From PMP191F sp047602185 (GTDB taxonomy: Bacteria > Bacteroidota > Bacteroidia > Chitinophagales > Chitinophagaceae): 64,000 bases of DNA. The stretch covers positions 2,232,001 through 2,296,000 of the forward strand of contig JASGHY010000001.1 in the NCBI GenBank assembly GCA_047602185.1, given 5' to 3'. The notes below the pieces were generated by a model. It was not told the origin of the DNA. It was given only the letters and a program-made list of their open reading frames with translations, and ran no database searches. The position numbers and the translations under genes are program-made. Shown in pieces: positions 53,374 through 62,060 of the stretch (positions are counted from its first letter, which is position 1; every line of letters begins with the position of its first letter).

Positions 53374-54363
53374 ATGCCTTCCATTACAAGAGGGTACGAC
53401 CCTGAGTTTACCGGAATTACACTTAAGTTGCCAACAATGCCTGCAGGTGTTTGTGCGCCGCTTAAACAGGGAACCGGGGAAGAGATAAAATATATTCACT
53501 ACAGTTCATTCCTGCACAAAGAACGTAACCTTCCCCTACTCTGCGCATCAAACATTAAAGGTGAAAGCTATAATGCTCCCAACAGGGCCGGAGTAGAGCC
53601 CTGGGATTATTCAGACCAGGTATTGAACAGCTATCAACTGGATGAGGCCTTTTACGGCAATGATCAGAACACCTTTGACAGGGGGCATATTGTTCGTCGT
53701 GTAGATCCCTGCTGGGGAGATGCAGCCGTTGCAGCCCAGGCTGAAATTGAAACCTTCCGCTGGAGCAACTGCACCCCTCAACATAAAAAACTTAACCAGA
53801 AAGGCGGCGTATGGTACCAGCTTGAGCAATACGTAATGGAAAACGGCGCCAAAGGAAAAGTAGCAGACCTTTCCGTATTTGCCGGTCCCATACTGAGCAA
53901 AGACGACAAATACATGCTGTTAAAAAAGGGAAAGTACAAAGGCCAGTACATCCAGATCCCTATAGAGTTCTTTAAGATCATTGTCTGGAAAAAAAGCGAC
54001 AACAAATTATATGCCGTGGGCTTCCTGATGAGCCAGTGGGAATTTATAAAAAATAAAGTGGTTGATAAACCTGTACCCGCCAAACCGGTAAAAAAAGCAG
54101 TTTCCAAACCTCGTCTTAAAGACGACTATTTTGAAAACCTGAAGTTTGCAGATCATAAGACCTACCAAGTTCCTATAGCTGTAATAGTTGAAAAAACGGG
54201 TATTAAATTCAACTGGTCGCATGTAATCTTTCCCTATAAAGCCACTGATGCGCAAACAATAGAAGCTGTACCAACCAGCAAAAAAGGATTACGTGCAGTC
54301 CGTGGAACTTCTGCCAACAGCGCAGCCACCAAACAATATGATCTAAAGAATGTAACGTTGTAA
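53374..54363 (+). CDS. DNA/RNA non-specific endonuclease without a signal peptide
   Basis: The 329-residue protein has a His-Me finger nuclease domain of the NucA type: the catalytic DRGH is Asp102-His105 in FDRGHIVRRVD, with the metal-site Asn in FRWSNCTPQHKKLNQ (Asn132/Asn141). Unlike most relatives it has no export signal at its N-terminus. A Lys/Pro-rich linker at about 233-245 (KPVPAKPVKKAVSKP) leads to an 80-residue C-terminal extension with no recognised domain. No inhibitor-like gene is adjacent. It could be delivered by a contact-dependent system or held inactive in the cell; neither is shown. Confidence 0.88.
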   Translation: MPSITRGYDPEFTGITLKLPTMPAGVCAPLKQGTGEEIKYIHYSSFLHKERNLPLLCASNIKGESYNAPNRAGVEPWDYSDQVLNSYQLDEAFYGNDQNTFDRGHIVRRVDPCWGDAAVAAQAEIETFRWSNCTPQHKKLNQKGGVWYQLEQYVMENGAKGKVADLSVFAGPILSKDDKYMLLKKGKYKGQYIQIPIEFFKIIVWKKSDNKLYAVGFLMSQWEFIKNKVVDKPVPAKPVKKAVSKPRLKDDYFENLKFADHKTYQVPIAVIVEKTGIKFNWSHVIFPYKATDAQTIEAVPTSKKGLRAVRGTSANSAATKQYDLKNVTL

Positions 54364-54763
54364 GGAAAGACAGTTTCGGGTTTCACGCAAAGACGGTAAA
54401 GTCTCGCAAAGCCGCAATGAAATCGTGAGACGTGAGACGTGAGACGTGAGTCGTCAGTCGTGAGTAGCGCAAGCGAGTGAATAGTCAATGGTGAATAGTG
54501 AATGGGAATACAGATAACTGCAAATTGCCAACTTGCTTCCGATCTTTCCTTCGATATTCGACATTCAGAATCTGACATTCGATATTTTCACTTCCCGTAC
54601 TTCTAACTTCGTATTTCGTACTTTCTTGAGCCTTGTTCCTTGAATCTTGCGCCTTTAAACTTACAACCTATAACTTAAAACCTACAACCTGTATTCCTCA
54701 TTTGCACATCCGCACATTCTCTCTGTATTCGCGTTAAGCGTTAGGCATTCTGCGTTAAGCGTT
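54364..54763. other. Intergenic region formed by a stutter tract
   Basis: The gap separates the convergent nuclease and MFS genes and is almost entirely repeat-derived, without a terminator hairpin that I can see. Confidence 0.6.
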
Positions 54764-54770
54764 CTACGTC
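54368..54770. repeat. Stutter-repeat tract, copy 4 of 5 (longest)
   Basis: In order: CACGCAAAGACGGTAAAG; GTGAGACGTGAGACGTGAG; GAATAGTCAATGGTGAATAG; CTGCAAATTGCCAACTTGC; ATATTCGACATTCAGAATC; CGTACTTCTAACTTCGTA; CTTACAACCTATAACTTA; GCGTTAAGCGTTAGGCATTC. The CTGCAAATTGCCAAC, TTCGACATTC, GTACTTC, ACAACCTATAAC and GCGTTAAGCG words recur in copy 5. The tract runs a few bases into the MFS gene's 3' end. Confidence 0.75.
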
Positions 54771-55924
54771 TCCGCCTTCCTCAACGACAACAAACCAAAC
54801 ACCGGTCCTATGGCCAGTAAGGTAAAGATATAAGGAGCATTCTGCTCACTGATCAGTGCATTGAGCAATTGAATACTGGCAATGGTGATGGCGAAGCCTA
54901 TACAATTGACAATCGTAAGCGAAGTGCCTTTCGATACTGCAGGAGCATTTTGTGCTACCATTGTAGAGAATAAAGGAGAGTCTGCAATGACCACCATACC
55001 CCAGCAAAACAGGAATATTACCAGTACAATGACAGACTGGCTTTGTAAAAGCAAAGGCGATACCAGGCAGCAAATGCAGGATGAGAGTAAAGCGATGCTA
55101 GCCGTTCTTTTGGCACCCTTACGCGCTGCAATAAATCCACTGATAACGCAGGCTACACCACCGGATGCTATTACGAGGAAAGAAAGCAGGGAAACATTGA
55201 CCGCAATACCTGCATGATGAGTTTTATAGGTAGCCAACATTACCGGAACAAATACCCAGAAAGCATACAGCTCCCACATGTGACCAAAATAACCAAAAGC
55301 CGCTGCCCTGAAACTGCGGTTTGAAAATCCCTCGGCCAACGCACTGAACCGGATACCTGCTGCTTTTTTGCGATAAGGCCCATCCGGTACCAGTACCAAT
55401 AACAATAAGCCTCCCGCAATAGCGAGTAATGAGGTATAGTAGATCACATATTTCCAGGGCATGCCGGCTACCATACTTTTTAGCAGGTGGGGAAATGCTG
55501 TGCCTATTACCAATGCACCTACCAGGAATCCCAGTGATTTACCCAATCCCTGCTGGTAATAATCAGCGGCAATCTTCATCCCTACGGGATAAATGCCTGC
55601 CAGGAAAAAGCCTGTCAGAAAACGGCAGAGCAACAAACTAGTACTATCTATGGCCGGGTAACTGATACAGAAATTACAAAAAGAGGCCAGCAATGCGCTC
55701 ACCATAAAAACCCGGGAAGGAGAAAAACGGTCGGAAATACTCAACAAGGCAAAAACAAATGTACCGGCAATAAACCCAAACTGTGCGGCACTGGTAAGAT
55801 GCGCCAGCCACGAAGGAGCAAGATGAAATTGCTGCACAATTTCAGGCATAATGGCATTACCGGCAAACCAGAGAGAAGTACACAAGAACTGCGCTACCAC
55901 AATTGTGGGCAGGATCCGCTTCAT
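54764..55924 (-). CDS. Major facilitator superfamily transporter
   Basis: The 386-residue protein has twelve predicted helices. The start (MKRILPTIVVAQFLCTSLWF) and loop 2-3 region (LLSISDRFSPSRVFMVSALL) follow the MFS_1 pattern, with RFLTGFFLAGIYPVGMKIAA in helix 4 to 5. It resembles the YfcJ/CynX-like branch of drug or small-acid exporters. The substrate is unknown. It is convergent with the nuclease gene. Confidence 0.9.
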   Translation of the reverse strand: MKRILPTIVVAQFLCTSLWFAGNAIMPEIVQQFHLAPSWLAHLTSAAQFGFIAGTFVFALLSISDRFSPSRVFMVSALLASFCNFCISYPAIDSTSLLLCRFLTGFFLAGIYPVGMKIAADYYQQGLGKSLGFLVGALVIGTAFPHLLKSMVAGMPWKYVIYYTSLLAIAGGLLLLVLVPDGPYRKKAAGIRFSALAEGFSNRSFRAAAFGYFGHMWELYAFWVFVPVMLATYKTHHAGIAVNVSLLSFLVIASGGVACVISGFIAARKGAKRTASIALLSSCICCLVSPLLLQSQSVIVLVIFLFCWGMVVIADSPLFSTMVAQNAPAVSKGTSLTIVNCIGFAITIASIQLLNALISEQNAPYIFTLLAIGPVFGLLSLRKAET

Positions 55925-56138
55925 ACATTGAATGTTGATTGTCTTTGAGCACGGGGCTCATAATGGCTGCGATAAAAATAGGGAAAAGCGGGTTGAAGCG
56001 ACGCCTGTTTATGATAAATAAATATTCACTTGCCCCGCCCTGAAGGACGGAGTAAGCGCCTAAGTAGATTCTTTTTTGTCCAACGACATCTGCTAACCGG
56101 CTAAGGCCGGAAAGATTGTATACTCTTTCTGGATAGTC

Positions 56139-56531
56139 TTATTTACTAAGCTCCAGTACCTGCACCTTATCACCGCCGTCGGTAGATTTCCATTTCTGGT
56201 ATTTCTTTTTGTTGACCATCACGATCCAGGTTTTTGCAAACTCTGATTCGCTGCCTTCAATGGTAACATACACACCATCGTGCCACTCCCAGGAAAAGAT
56301 AGACTGATCATCACGGGTAACCCCTAGTACACTGTAGCGGATATTTTTCTCGCCCTGACCTTGTCCCTTAAAAGTGAGGGTGCCGATATTGGTAAGGGTA
56401 ACACCCGGTTGGCCCGGTTGGGAGGTTTCGAATCGCTGCACTGTCCAGGTACCTGATAAACGTGGCGAACAGGCAGCCATTAACAAGAAAAAAGTAATAA
56501 CAGAGGCTAATTGTAGACGATTGGGTCGCAT
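56139..56531 (-). CDS. Lipocalin-like lipoprotein, 130 residues
   Basis: A lipoprotein signal (LASVITFFLLMAACS, lipobox Cys21) is followed by a single small barrel pattern: LSGTWTVQRFE at the start, TLTFKGQGQGEKNIRYSVLG, and WEWHDGVYVTIEG, ending in a basic strand. This is typical of Bacteroidota lipocalin-like lipoproteins with unknown ligands. Confidence 0.75.
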   Translation of the reverse strand: MRPNRLQLASVITFFLLMAACSPRLSGTWTVQRFETSQPGQPGVTLTNIGTLTFKGQGQGEKNIRYSVLGVTRDDQSIFSWEWHDGVYVTIEGSESEFAKTWIVMVNKKKYQKWKSTDGGDKVQVLELSK

Positions 56532-56972
56532 ATTCGGTCTTTTAGATTAACAATTCAGTGAAAAGCCTGATTTATTACTACCAAGAGCGCCGCTTAACCT
56601 AAATGAAGTGAAGGAATATCATTAGTAATTTAAATAAAAACAATTATATCAAAGAAAATTAACGATGTACTTTATTGAGAAATAATGTTATTGCATACAA
56701 TATGCGACATCTATGTCTCATCATTCTCCTGATGGCAGACTTAATGCTGTTGCATCAGGGGTTTAGTTACGACGAGGGGGTATTCCATGACAAATGAAGA
56801 TACCAGCCACTAACTCAACGACATTGACAGAGCTCCTGCTTTCCTGTTGCTACTGCTTTACTTAAGGAAACAACTGGCAATGCTAAATAATTGGCAAATA
56901 GTTTGAAAAAGAAGCATTACAGCCGGAAATAGACGACATTTGTCGATTATTATTAAAAAGTGACGACCCTAT
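56532..56972. other. Intergenic region between divergent genes
   Basis: This AT-rich 440-bp gap contains a half copy of the hairpin element at 56795-56827. The last 80 bases hold the desaturase promoter; GACATTTG at 56936-56943 is one base from TAnnTTTG, without a well-spaced -33 TTTG. The adjoining CGACATTTGTCG is a short inverted repeat. Confidence 0.5.
56795..56827. repeat. Half copy of the nested hairpin element
   Basis: TGAAGATACCAGCCAC followed by TAACTCAACGACATTGA, the right arm and terminal repeat of the element at 29163-29265. The left half is missing. Confidence 0.6.
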
Positions 56973-58043
56973 ATGTCTAAAGTACGTTTCAACAATAAAA
57001 ATCATGTTTTCTATACTTCACTGAAAACCTCTGTAGACAAGTATTTTGCACATATGGGCAAAAAGAAAACGGGTAATACACACCTTTATACAAAAACAAT
57101 TATTCTAATACTTACTGCTGCCAGTTTCTATGGATTATTGTTATTTGTGCCGATCTCTTTACTGCTTACTGCGGCATTAAGCCTGTTTTTAGGTTTTATA
57201 CTGGCCTGTATTGGTTTCAACGTGATGCACGATGCCAATCATGGCAGCTATTCTTCGCGCAACTGGGTCAATGAAACGCTGGGGCTTACACTGAACGCTT
57301 TGGGCGGCAACAGCTTTATCTGGAAACAAAAGCACAACATTATTCACCATACCTACACCAACATCGACGGTGTTGACGATGATATTGCAAAAAGTCCTTT
57401 TATCCGCATGTGCAGTACACAACGCTGGGTACCTGCGCATCGCATCCAACATATTTATACCCCGTTTTTATACGCTATCAGTTCTATGATCTGGATCCTT
57501 TTCCAGGATTTTGAGAAGTATTTCAGAAAAAAGATCGTGGACACACCACTTAAAAAGATGTCGGTAAACGAACACCTGGTATTCTGGATCAGCAAACTTC
57601 TTTACCTGCTTTTTTATATTGCGATCCCCGTTGTACTGATGGGCTGGCAGCACTGGTTAATGTTCTTTTTGTGCATGCATATCGGCCTGGGTTTCACACT
57701 TTCTATCGTTTTTCAACTGGCGCATGTGGTGGAGGAAACTGAATTTGAGGCCGTTTCTGATGACGCCAAAGTAATAGAGAATGAGTGGGCCATCCACCAG
57801 GTTAAAACAACCGCTAATTTTTCCCCTAATAACAGGATACTCTCATGGTTTGTGGGCGGACTGAACTACCAGATCGAACACCATTTATTTCCACGTATCA
57901 GTCATATCCACTACCCTGCGCTGAGCAAACTTGTACAGGCTGAATGCGCAGCCTTCGATCTGCCTTATAACAGCTTGCCTACTTTCAAAGCAGCCGTGGT
58001 TTCACATTTCAGGTTTATTAAAGTATTGGGTAGAAAAGCGTGA
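56973..58043 (+). CDS. Membrane fatty-acid desaturase
   Basis: The 356-residue protein has three histidine boxes: HDANH (86-90), HNIIHH (121-126) and QIEHHLFP near residue 303, the last with the Q-x-x-HH form of front-end (delta-6/linoleoyl-CoA-like) desaturases. Four helices flank them. There is no fused cytochrome b5. It should introduce a double bond into membrane acyl chains, using a ferredoxin or similar donor. It is divergent from the lipocalin gene. Confidence 0.92.
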   Translation: MSKVRFNNKNHVFYTSLKTSVDKYFAHMGKKKTGNTHLYTKTIILILTAASFYGLLLFVPISLLLTAALSLFLGFILACIGFNVMHDANHGSYSSRNWVNETLGLTLNALGGNSFIWKQKHNIIHHTYTNIDGVDDDIAKSPFIRMCSTQRWVPAHRIQHIYTPFLYAISSMIWILFQDFEKYFRKKIVDTPLKKMSVNEHLVFWISKLLYLLFYIAIPVVLMGWQHWLMFFLCMHIGLGFTLSIVFQLAHVVEETEFEAVSDDAKVIENEWAIHQVKTTANFSPNNRILSWFVGGLNYQIEHHLFPRISHIHYPALSKLVQAECAAFDLPYNSLPTFKAAVVSHFRFIKVLGRKA

Positions 58044-58390
58044 GATAAGGACTTCTGATTTCGGAATGTAGTGATTTTGTGATTGGATGCCGGATACAGG
58101 TTATAGGGTTTCTATATTTCTGATTTTAAGGTTCCTGGTTTCACTCTCCAATATCCGGGGTTCAATATTTGTTCATATTCACAATTCACCTGCTTAACTG
58201 CAAATTGCCAACTGCCAACTTTCTTCCTGTCTTTCCTTCGAAATTCGACATTCAAAATTCAACATTCGATATTTTCACCTTCCGTACTTCCGGTCTTCCC
58301 GACTTGTGGACTCCAATTGCGTTCAGCATTAAGCGTTCCGCGTTAGGCTGTATTGTACTTAAAACTTACAACCTATAACCTACACCCCAT
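58044..58390. other. Intergenic region formed by a stutter tract
   Basis: The gap separates the convergent desaturase and DUF1275 genes. Like 54364-54763, it is nearly all repeat-derived. Confidence 0.6.
58050..58390. repeat. Stutter-repeat tract, copy 5 of 5
   Basis: In order: ATGTAGTGATTTTGTGATTGG; CTGCAAATTGCCAACTGCC; TTCGAAATTCGACATTC and AAAATTCAACATTCG; CGTACTTCCGGTCTTC; GCGTTCAGCATTAAGCG; ACTTACAACCTATAACC. Several blocks align with copy 4 in the same orientation; the first is an inverted match to copy 2. Confidence 0.75.
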
Positions 58391-59134
58391 TTAACCTTTC
58401 GCATTTTTCAACCGCATCTTCGAATGCCAGCGAGCCAACCTGATCCTGAGAAAATCATAAAACATTGCGATCACCAGCAGGCAAACAGGAATGTAAAAAG
58501 AACGATACTGCAAACGGCTAAATGACCAGCCTCCTATAATCCCACCTGAGAGAAAGAAAAAAATAATGATTATCCTTAGTAATATACGCTTGCGCATACC
58601 AGGCAGCTGTTTATTATCCTTAGAAAGAAGCACAACAGCCGACAGATCGATGCCCAGGTCAGTAAAGATGCCCGTTAAATGTGTTGTTCTGACTACAGAG
58701 CCGGAAACCATTGATACAAGGGCATTCTGCATTCCCATTGCGAAAAGCAGGCTTCCTGCAAAATATTCCGTCGTTGCAACGGAACCATCAAACCGGTATC
58801 CCATACTGCCCACAAATAGCAACAGGATTATTTCTACCAGTATCGGAATAGTGTACGCATAAGGTTTGTCACGCCCGGCTTTATTAATATATAACCCGGA
58901 AAGAAAAGCACCTGCCAGGAACAGGAATAGCCAGAGAGCGACCATCCTGGCGCTACGCAGGTTACCCTCTATCAATTTAACAGCCAGTAAAGCGGCATGT
59001 CCTGTTACATTGGTCGTTAATACTGCGAACGAAAGAAAACCGGCTGCGTTAACAAAGCCTGCAGTTAAACACAATAGTATTGCTAACCGCATATTGTGCC
59101 GGAAATTCCTTCGCTGACCGGTGTGCCTGAACAT
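58391..59134 (-). CDS. DUF1275 (YoaK-family) membrane protein
   Basis: The 247-residue protein has six to seven helices. The features LCLTAGFVNAAGFLSFAVLT, TNVTGHAALLA and MGMQNALVSMVSGSVVRTTH are characteristic of DUF1275. The function of the family is unknown. It is the terminal gene of a minus-strand run that begins with the methyltransferase at 60382. Confidence 0.9.
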   Translation of the reverse strand: MFRHTGQRRNFRHNMRLAILLCLTAGFVNAAGFLSFAVLTTNVTGHAALLAVKLIEGNLRSARMVALWLFLFLAGAFLSGLYINKAGRDKPYAYTIPILVEIILLLFVGSMGYRFDGSVATTEYFAGSLLFAMGMQNALVSMVSGSVVRTTHLTGIFTDLGIDLSAVVLLSKDNKQLPGMRKRILLRIIIIFFFLSGGIIGGWSFSRLQYRSFYIPVCLLVIAMFYDFLRIRLARWHSKMRLKNAKG

Positions 59135-59158
59135 ATTTTATATAGCCTCTTACATTAC

Positions 59159-59440
59159 CTACACAAACTGCTTTTTAATAAAAATAGTCTCATCACCCGA
59201 CTCTGCCCATGCCTTAATGATAGGGCTGTCAATTGCTTCATAGACCTCTATTTCTGCCTTATCTGCCGGAAGCTGTAAAAAAGGAATAAGCAAAAGATAA
59301 TTGGCCATGATATGGTCAACCTGTCCTGTAGTAGTTAACCCTTTTACCTGGATATACCGGTATCCTTTCTCCAGTAGTTTTTTCAACACAGGCATGGTGA
59401 ATACCTGCATCGCAATGTCATTTTTCTCTTTCATGTGCAA
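59159..59440 (-). CDS. Hypothetical protein, 93 residues
   Basis: Small cytoplasmic alpha/beta protein (LKKLLEKGYRYIQVKGLTTT, IEVYEAIDSPIIKAWAESGD). It is not recognised. Met3 at 59434 is an alternative start. It lies 24 bp upstream of the DUF1275 gene and 27 bp downstream of another small gene, so it is part of a likely operon. Confidence 0.65.
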   Translation of the reverse strand: MHMKEKNDIAMQVFTMPVLKKLLEKGYRYIQVKGLTTTGQVDHIMANYLLLIPFLQLPADKAEIEVYEAIDSPIIKAWAESGDETIFIKKQFV

Positions 59441-59467
59441 TCAATTCAAAATCCCGTTAATGAACGA

Positions 59468-59719
59468 TCATTTTTCTGTTTCCGCTATCAAGCGGTTTAG
59501 CTGAACCCGGGCAGTTGTTATATTACGCCACTGGTCGCTATCCATATCAAAAGGGCTAAAAGCGTTTAATATTTTCATGATTGCAGCGGGAGCAGGTTCT
59601 TTTAAGCTCACGTGATATCGCGCTACATAGTCTTCTACTATTTCCACAACAGTCAACTGCGAAGGAGCTGCCAAAAGCCTATCGATCAACTGTGTGCTAT
59701 TTACCATAGCATTCATCAT
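59468..59719 (-). CDS. Hypothetical protein, 83 residues
   Basis: A helical protein (TQLIDRLLAAPSQLTVVEIV, WRNITTARVQLNRLIAETEK) without a recognised family. It lies between the methyltransferase gene (57 bp) and the 93-residue gene (27 bp) on the same strand. In-frame Met codons at positions 1, 2 and 5 leave the exact start open. Confidence 0.6.
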   Translation of the reverse strand: MMNAMVNSTQLIDRLLAAPSQLTVVEIVEDYVARYHVSLKEPAPAAIMKILNAFSPFDMDSDQWRNITTARVQLNRLIAETEK

Positions 59720-59776
59720 ATTGCACTAAATGTTTAAAATGTTTATATACTACCGTAGCAGTGCTGAACAGTTCAC

Positions 59777-60382
59777 TTATATTTTAATCCAGCATTTCAG
59801 TAAATCGTTCATCGAAGCATGTACCACAAAATAGGATGCCGGCACTTCATACTCCAGGCTATTGAAAGTCACCAACCTTGTACCTGCAGGTTTTAACTCT
59901 AATTGCCGGCAGAGAAAGCGGTTATAATAATGAAACAACTCCTCCGAATAAGATAAGCTCTCGTCTATCTTCTGTGTTCCCGGCAGGTTTTCATAAAATG
60001 AATTGTAAAAGTAAAAATGGTCAAAGCGGGAAAAATCCAGTTGCGTAAAATTGGCATGGATAAAAGACACCTGCTCAAAACCCAGCCTTTCGCGGACAAG
60101 CTCAGCCTGTTCTACCTGTGCACTCCGTTGCTCTACTCCATAGTAGCGGCCATCCGGTTTATAAAACGCAGCCGCAAAACAAAACTTACCCGTACCCGAA
60201 CCTATATCCAGCACCTTTGCCCCACTTGAGGGTACTAAAAAATGTGCAGCTTTGCGCGCCACATGTACAGGAGTCCAATGTTGTTCAGATAATTTCCTTA
60301 AATGCTCCGGGTAAACACGGTCAAAGCGACGGTCAGAGATAAAATTCCGTTCAGGATATAACCAGTCTGCATCATGGCCCAT
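59777..60382 (-). CDS. Class I SAM-dependent methyltransferase
   Basis: The 201-residue protein contains the SAM-binding motif I VLDIGSGTGKFCFAAA (about 85-100) and motif II acidic strand YGVEQRS, with FYFYNSFYENL in place of motif IV. The target is unknown. It is the first gene of the minus-strand run and is divergent from the Crp/Fnr regulator, with a 242-bp shared upstream region. Confidence 0.88.
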   Translation of the reverse strand: MGHDADWLYPERNFISDRRFDRVYPEHLRKLSEQHWTPVHVARKAAHFLVPSSGAKVLDIGSGTGKFCFAAAFYKPDGRYYGVEQRSAQVEQAELVRERLGFEQVSFIHANFTQLDFSRFDHFYFYNSFYENLPGTQKIDESLSYSEELFHYYNRFLCRQLELKPAGTRLVTFNSLEYEVPASYFVVHASMNDLLKCWIKI

Positions 60383-60578
60383 ACTTATGCTGATTTTTCT
60401 TTTCCGGCATCGCCCGGTAATTGTAAAGTGCTGTTCCCGCAGTAAACACGTTCATTCCGGGCTCAATACACTCCTGGTGAAACAGGTCGTATTTGCTATA
60501 CTACAGAAGAAACTGTTTTTGACATACACGCAAAATTACCCGTAATTGCAACGCAGGGACGTGAAGATTCGCACTCAA

Positions 60579-60600
60579 AAAAGTGCGTTAACGCACTTTT
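60579..60600. promoter_or_regulatory. Perfect 22-bp palindrome in front of the Crp/Fnr gene
   Basis: AAAAGTGCGTT is followed at once by AACGCACTTTT, a perfect dyad with no spacer. It ends 25 bp before the regulator ATG, within the region shared with the divergent methyltransferase operon. The position fits a self-operator. A terminator is less likely because no plus-strand gene precedes it. Confidence 0.55.
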
Positions 60601-60624
60601 AGCCTGCACTTAATCACCGGTTGT

Positions 60625-61329
60625 ATGAGCATCCATCATCTCTTTCCATTTGACAAATGGAATTTTAAAACAGGAACAGTACTGCATAATCTTCCCGAAG
60701 AAGATATTAACCTGTTAATGGCGCACCATACTGTACAGAGTTATGATAAGGGGCAATTGTTGTTTAAAGAGGGAATGATCCCCTCCGGCATTTTCCTGAT
60801 CAGGGATGGAATTGTAAAGAAATTCAGAAGTGATAACAATGGCCGCGAACAAATTATATACGTAGCTGCTCCCGGTGAGCTTATCGGTTACCATGCGCTC
60901 CTTTCTGAAGAACGTTATCCGGACAGTGCGGCCGCTCTTGAAAAATGCGTCATCTCTTTTATCCCTAAAGAAGACTTTTTAGCCACCATTCAGCAATCTG
61001 CCGAATTCAACAAGCGCCTGCTTAAAACTCTCAGTCATGAATTCACTGTTCTTATCAATAATATGTCGGCGCTTTCTCAAAAATCAGTTAGAGAACGGCT
61101 CGCCCTGCAGTTGATCATCCTGCGCGAAAAATTTAAAAATGATTTTAAACCGGGTATGGACGTAACGATTGATATAAGCAGGGAAGACCTGGCAGCAGTG
61201 GTAGGAACAGGCCGTGAACATGCTATACGACTGCTCTCTGAACTGAAAGAAGACGGGATAGTTGAAACAAAAGGCAGCAAGATCATCATTAAAAATGTAG
61301 GGGCGCTATTACAAATAGTAAACCTGTAA
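60625..61329 (+). CDS. Crp/Fnr-family transcriptional regulator
   Basis: The 234-residue protein has a cyclic-nucleotide-binding-type beta roll (about 15-130; YDKGQLLFKEGMIPSGIFLI, GREQIIYVAAPGELIGYHAL) and a C-terminal winged helix (about 150-225; ISREDLAAVVGTGREHAIRL). There is no Cys cluster like that of Fnr, and the cAMP-contact residues are not conserved clearly, so the effector is unknown. The palindrome just upstream is a candidate self-operator. Confidence 0.92.
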   Translation: MSIHHLFPFDKWNFKTGTVLHNLPEEDINLLMAHHTVQSYDKGQLLFKEGMIPSGIFLIRDGIVKKFRSDNNGREQIIYVAAPGELIGYHALLSEERYPDSAAALEKCVISFIPKEDFLATIQQSAEFNKRLLKTLSHEFTVLINNMSALSQKSVRERLALQLIILREKFKNDFKPGMDVTIDISREDLAAVVGTGREHAIRLLSELKEDGIVETKGSKIIIKNVGALLQIVNL

Positions 61330-61451
61330 GATGGAAAGCCTGCCACGGGGAATTTACAGAAGCCAGGTCCAACCTGAAGGGCATTATTCCTTATATAATT
61401 GAACTTCTACCGGAATTAACTTCCATTTACAAAACCCCGCCCGAAACCTGG

Positions 61452-61835
61452 TTATGCAGCCCATTTCCCCCTGAACTGGTACGACATCAGTACAATGAGT
61501 AATCCGCACAGGAAGTACAAAAGTTGCAACAAGTTGGCAACCTGTATCATAACCATCTGTGTTACAATCCAGATGCAAAGTAATGAGCCGCTTGCAATAG
61601 ACCAGTTATACCGGTTCCTGCTTTTTTGCAGGTGAGCAAGCAATGCACTCGTATTTACTACCCCTACAAGCGTGAGTATAAAACCAGGTACCAGGAAGTT
61701 CTTCAACGATGTTCCCTGTAACAGGTCTGTTGAAAGCCCCAGCAGTTCGCCCGTTGGGTAGGCCGTCATCAGTAACCCGCAAACCATACAGGTTAATCCG
61801 GCAAAAGCAATCAGTACTATGAGAAATGTACGCAT
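61452..61835 (-). CDS. Hypothetical membrane protein, 127 residues, four helices
   Basis: Four hydrophobic segments (FLIVLIAFAGLTCMVCGLL, FLVPGFILTLVGVVNTSALL, SLLCIWIVTQMVMIQVANLL, LQLLYFLCGLLIVLMSY) cover most of the protein. I do not assign a family; small four-helix DoxX-like proteins are similar in size. It is a single gene convergent with the Crp/Fnr gene. Confidence 0.7.
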   Translation of the reverse strand: MRTFLIVLIAFAGLTCMVCGLLMTAYPTGELLGLSTDLLQGTSLKNFLVPGFILTLVGVVNTSALLAHLQKSRNRYNWSIASGSLLCIWIVTQMVMIQVANLLQLLYFLCGLLIVLMSYQFRGKWAA

Positions 61836-62060
61836 ACAACTCCGTTGATATTTAAAGTTATTACTGTTATAGCCGGTTATTGATGACCTCTGTCATGTCT
61901 GCAACTATTTACTGAAAGCTTTTCAACACAAACCCGAACCAAAGAAGAGATTGATGAAAGTCACTATAGCCATTGATGCCCCTCAGTAATGAGGAGCGTT
62001 CAGTGAAGTAATTTGTCGTAAATAATATTAAAACAGCAACACTGCTTTCAACTTTTATTT

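Noticed and set aside
54420..54770. Possible CRISPR array or tandem satellite
   Set aside because: The repeated words are 7-10 bases, degenerate and unevenly spaced; there are no constant repeats of 25-37 bases with unique spacers and no cas genes.
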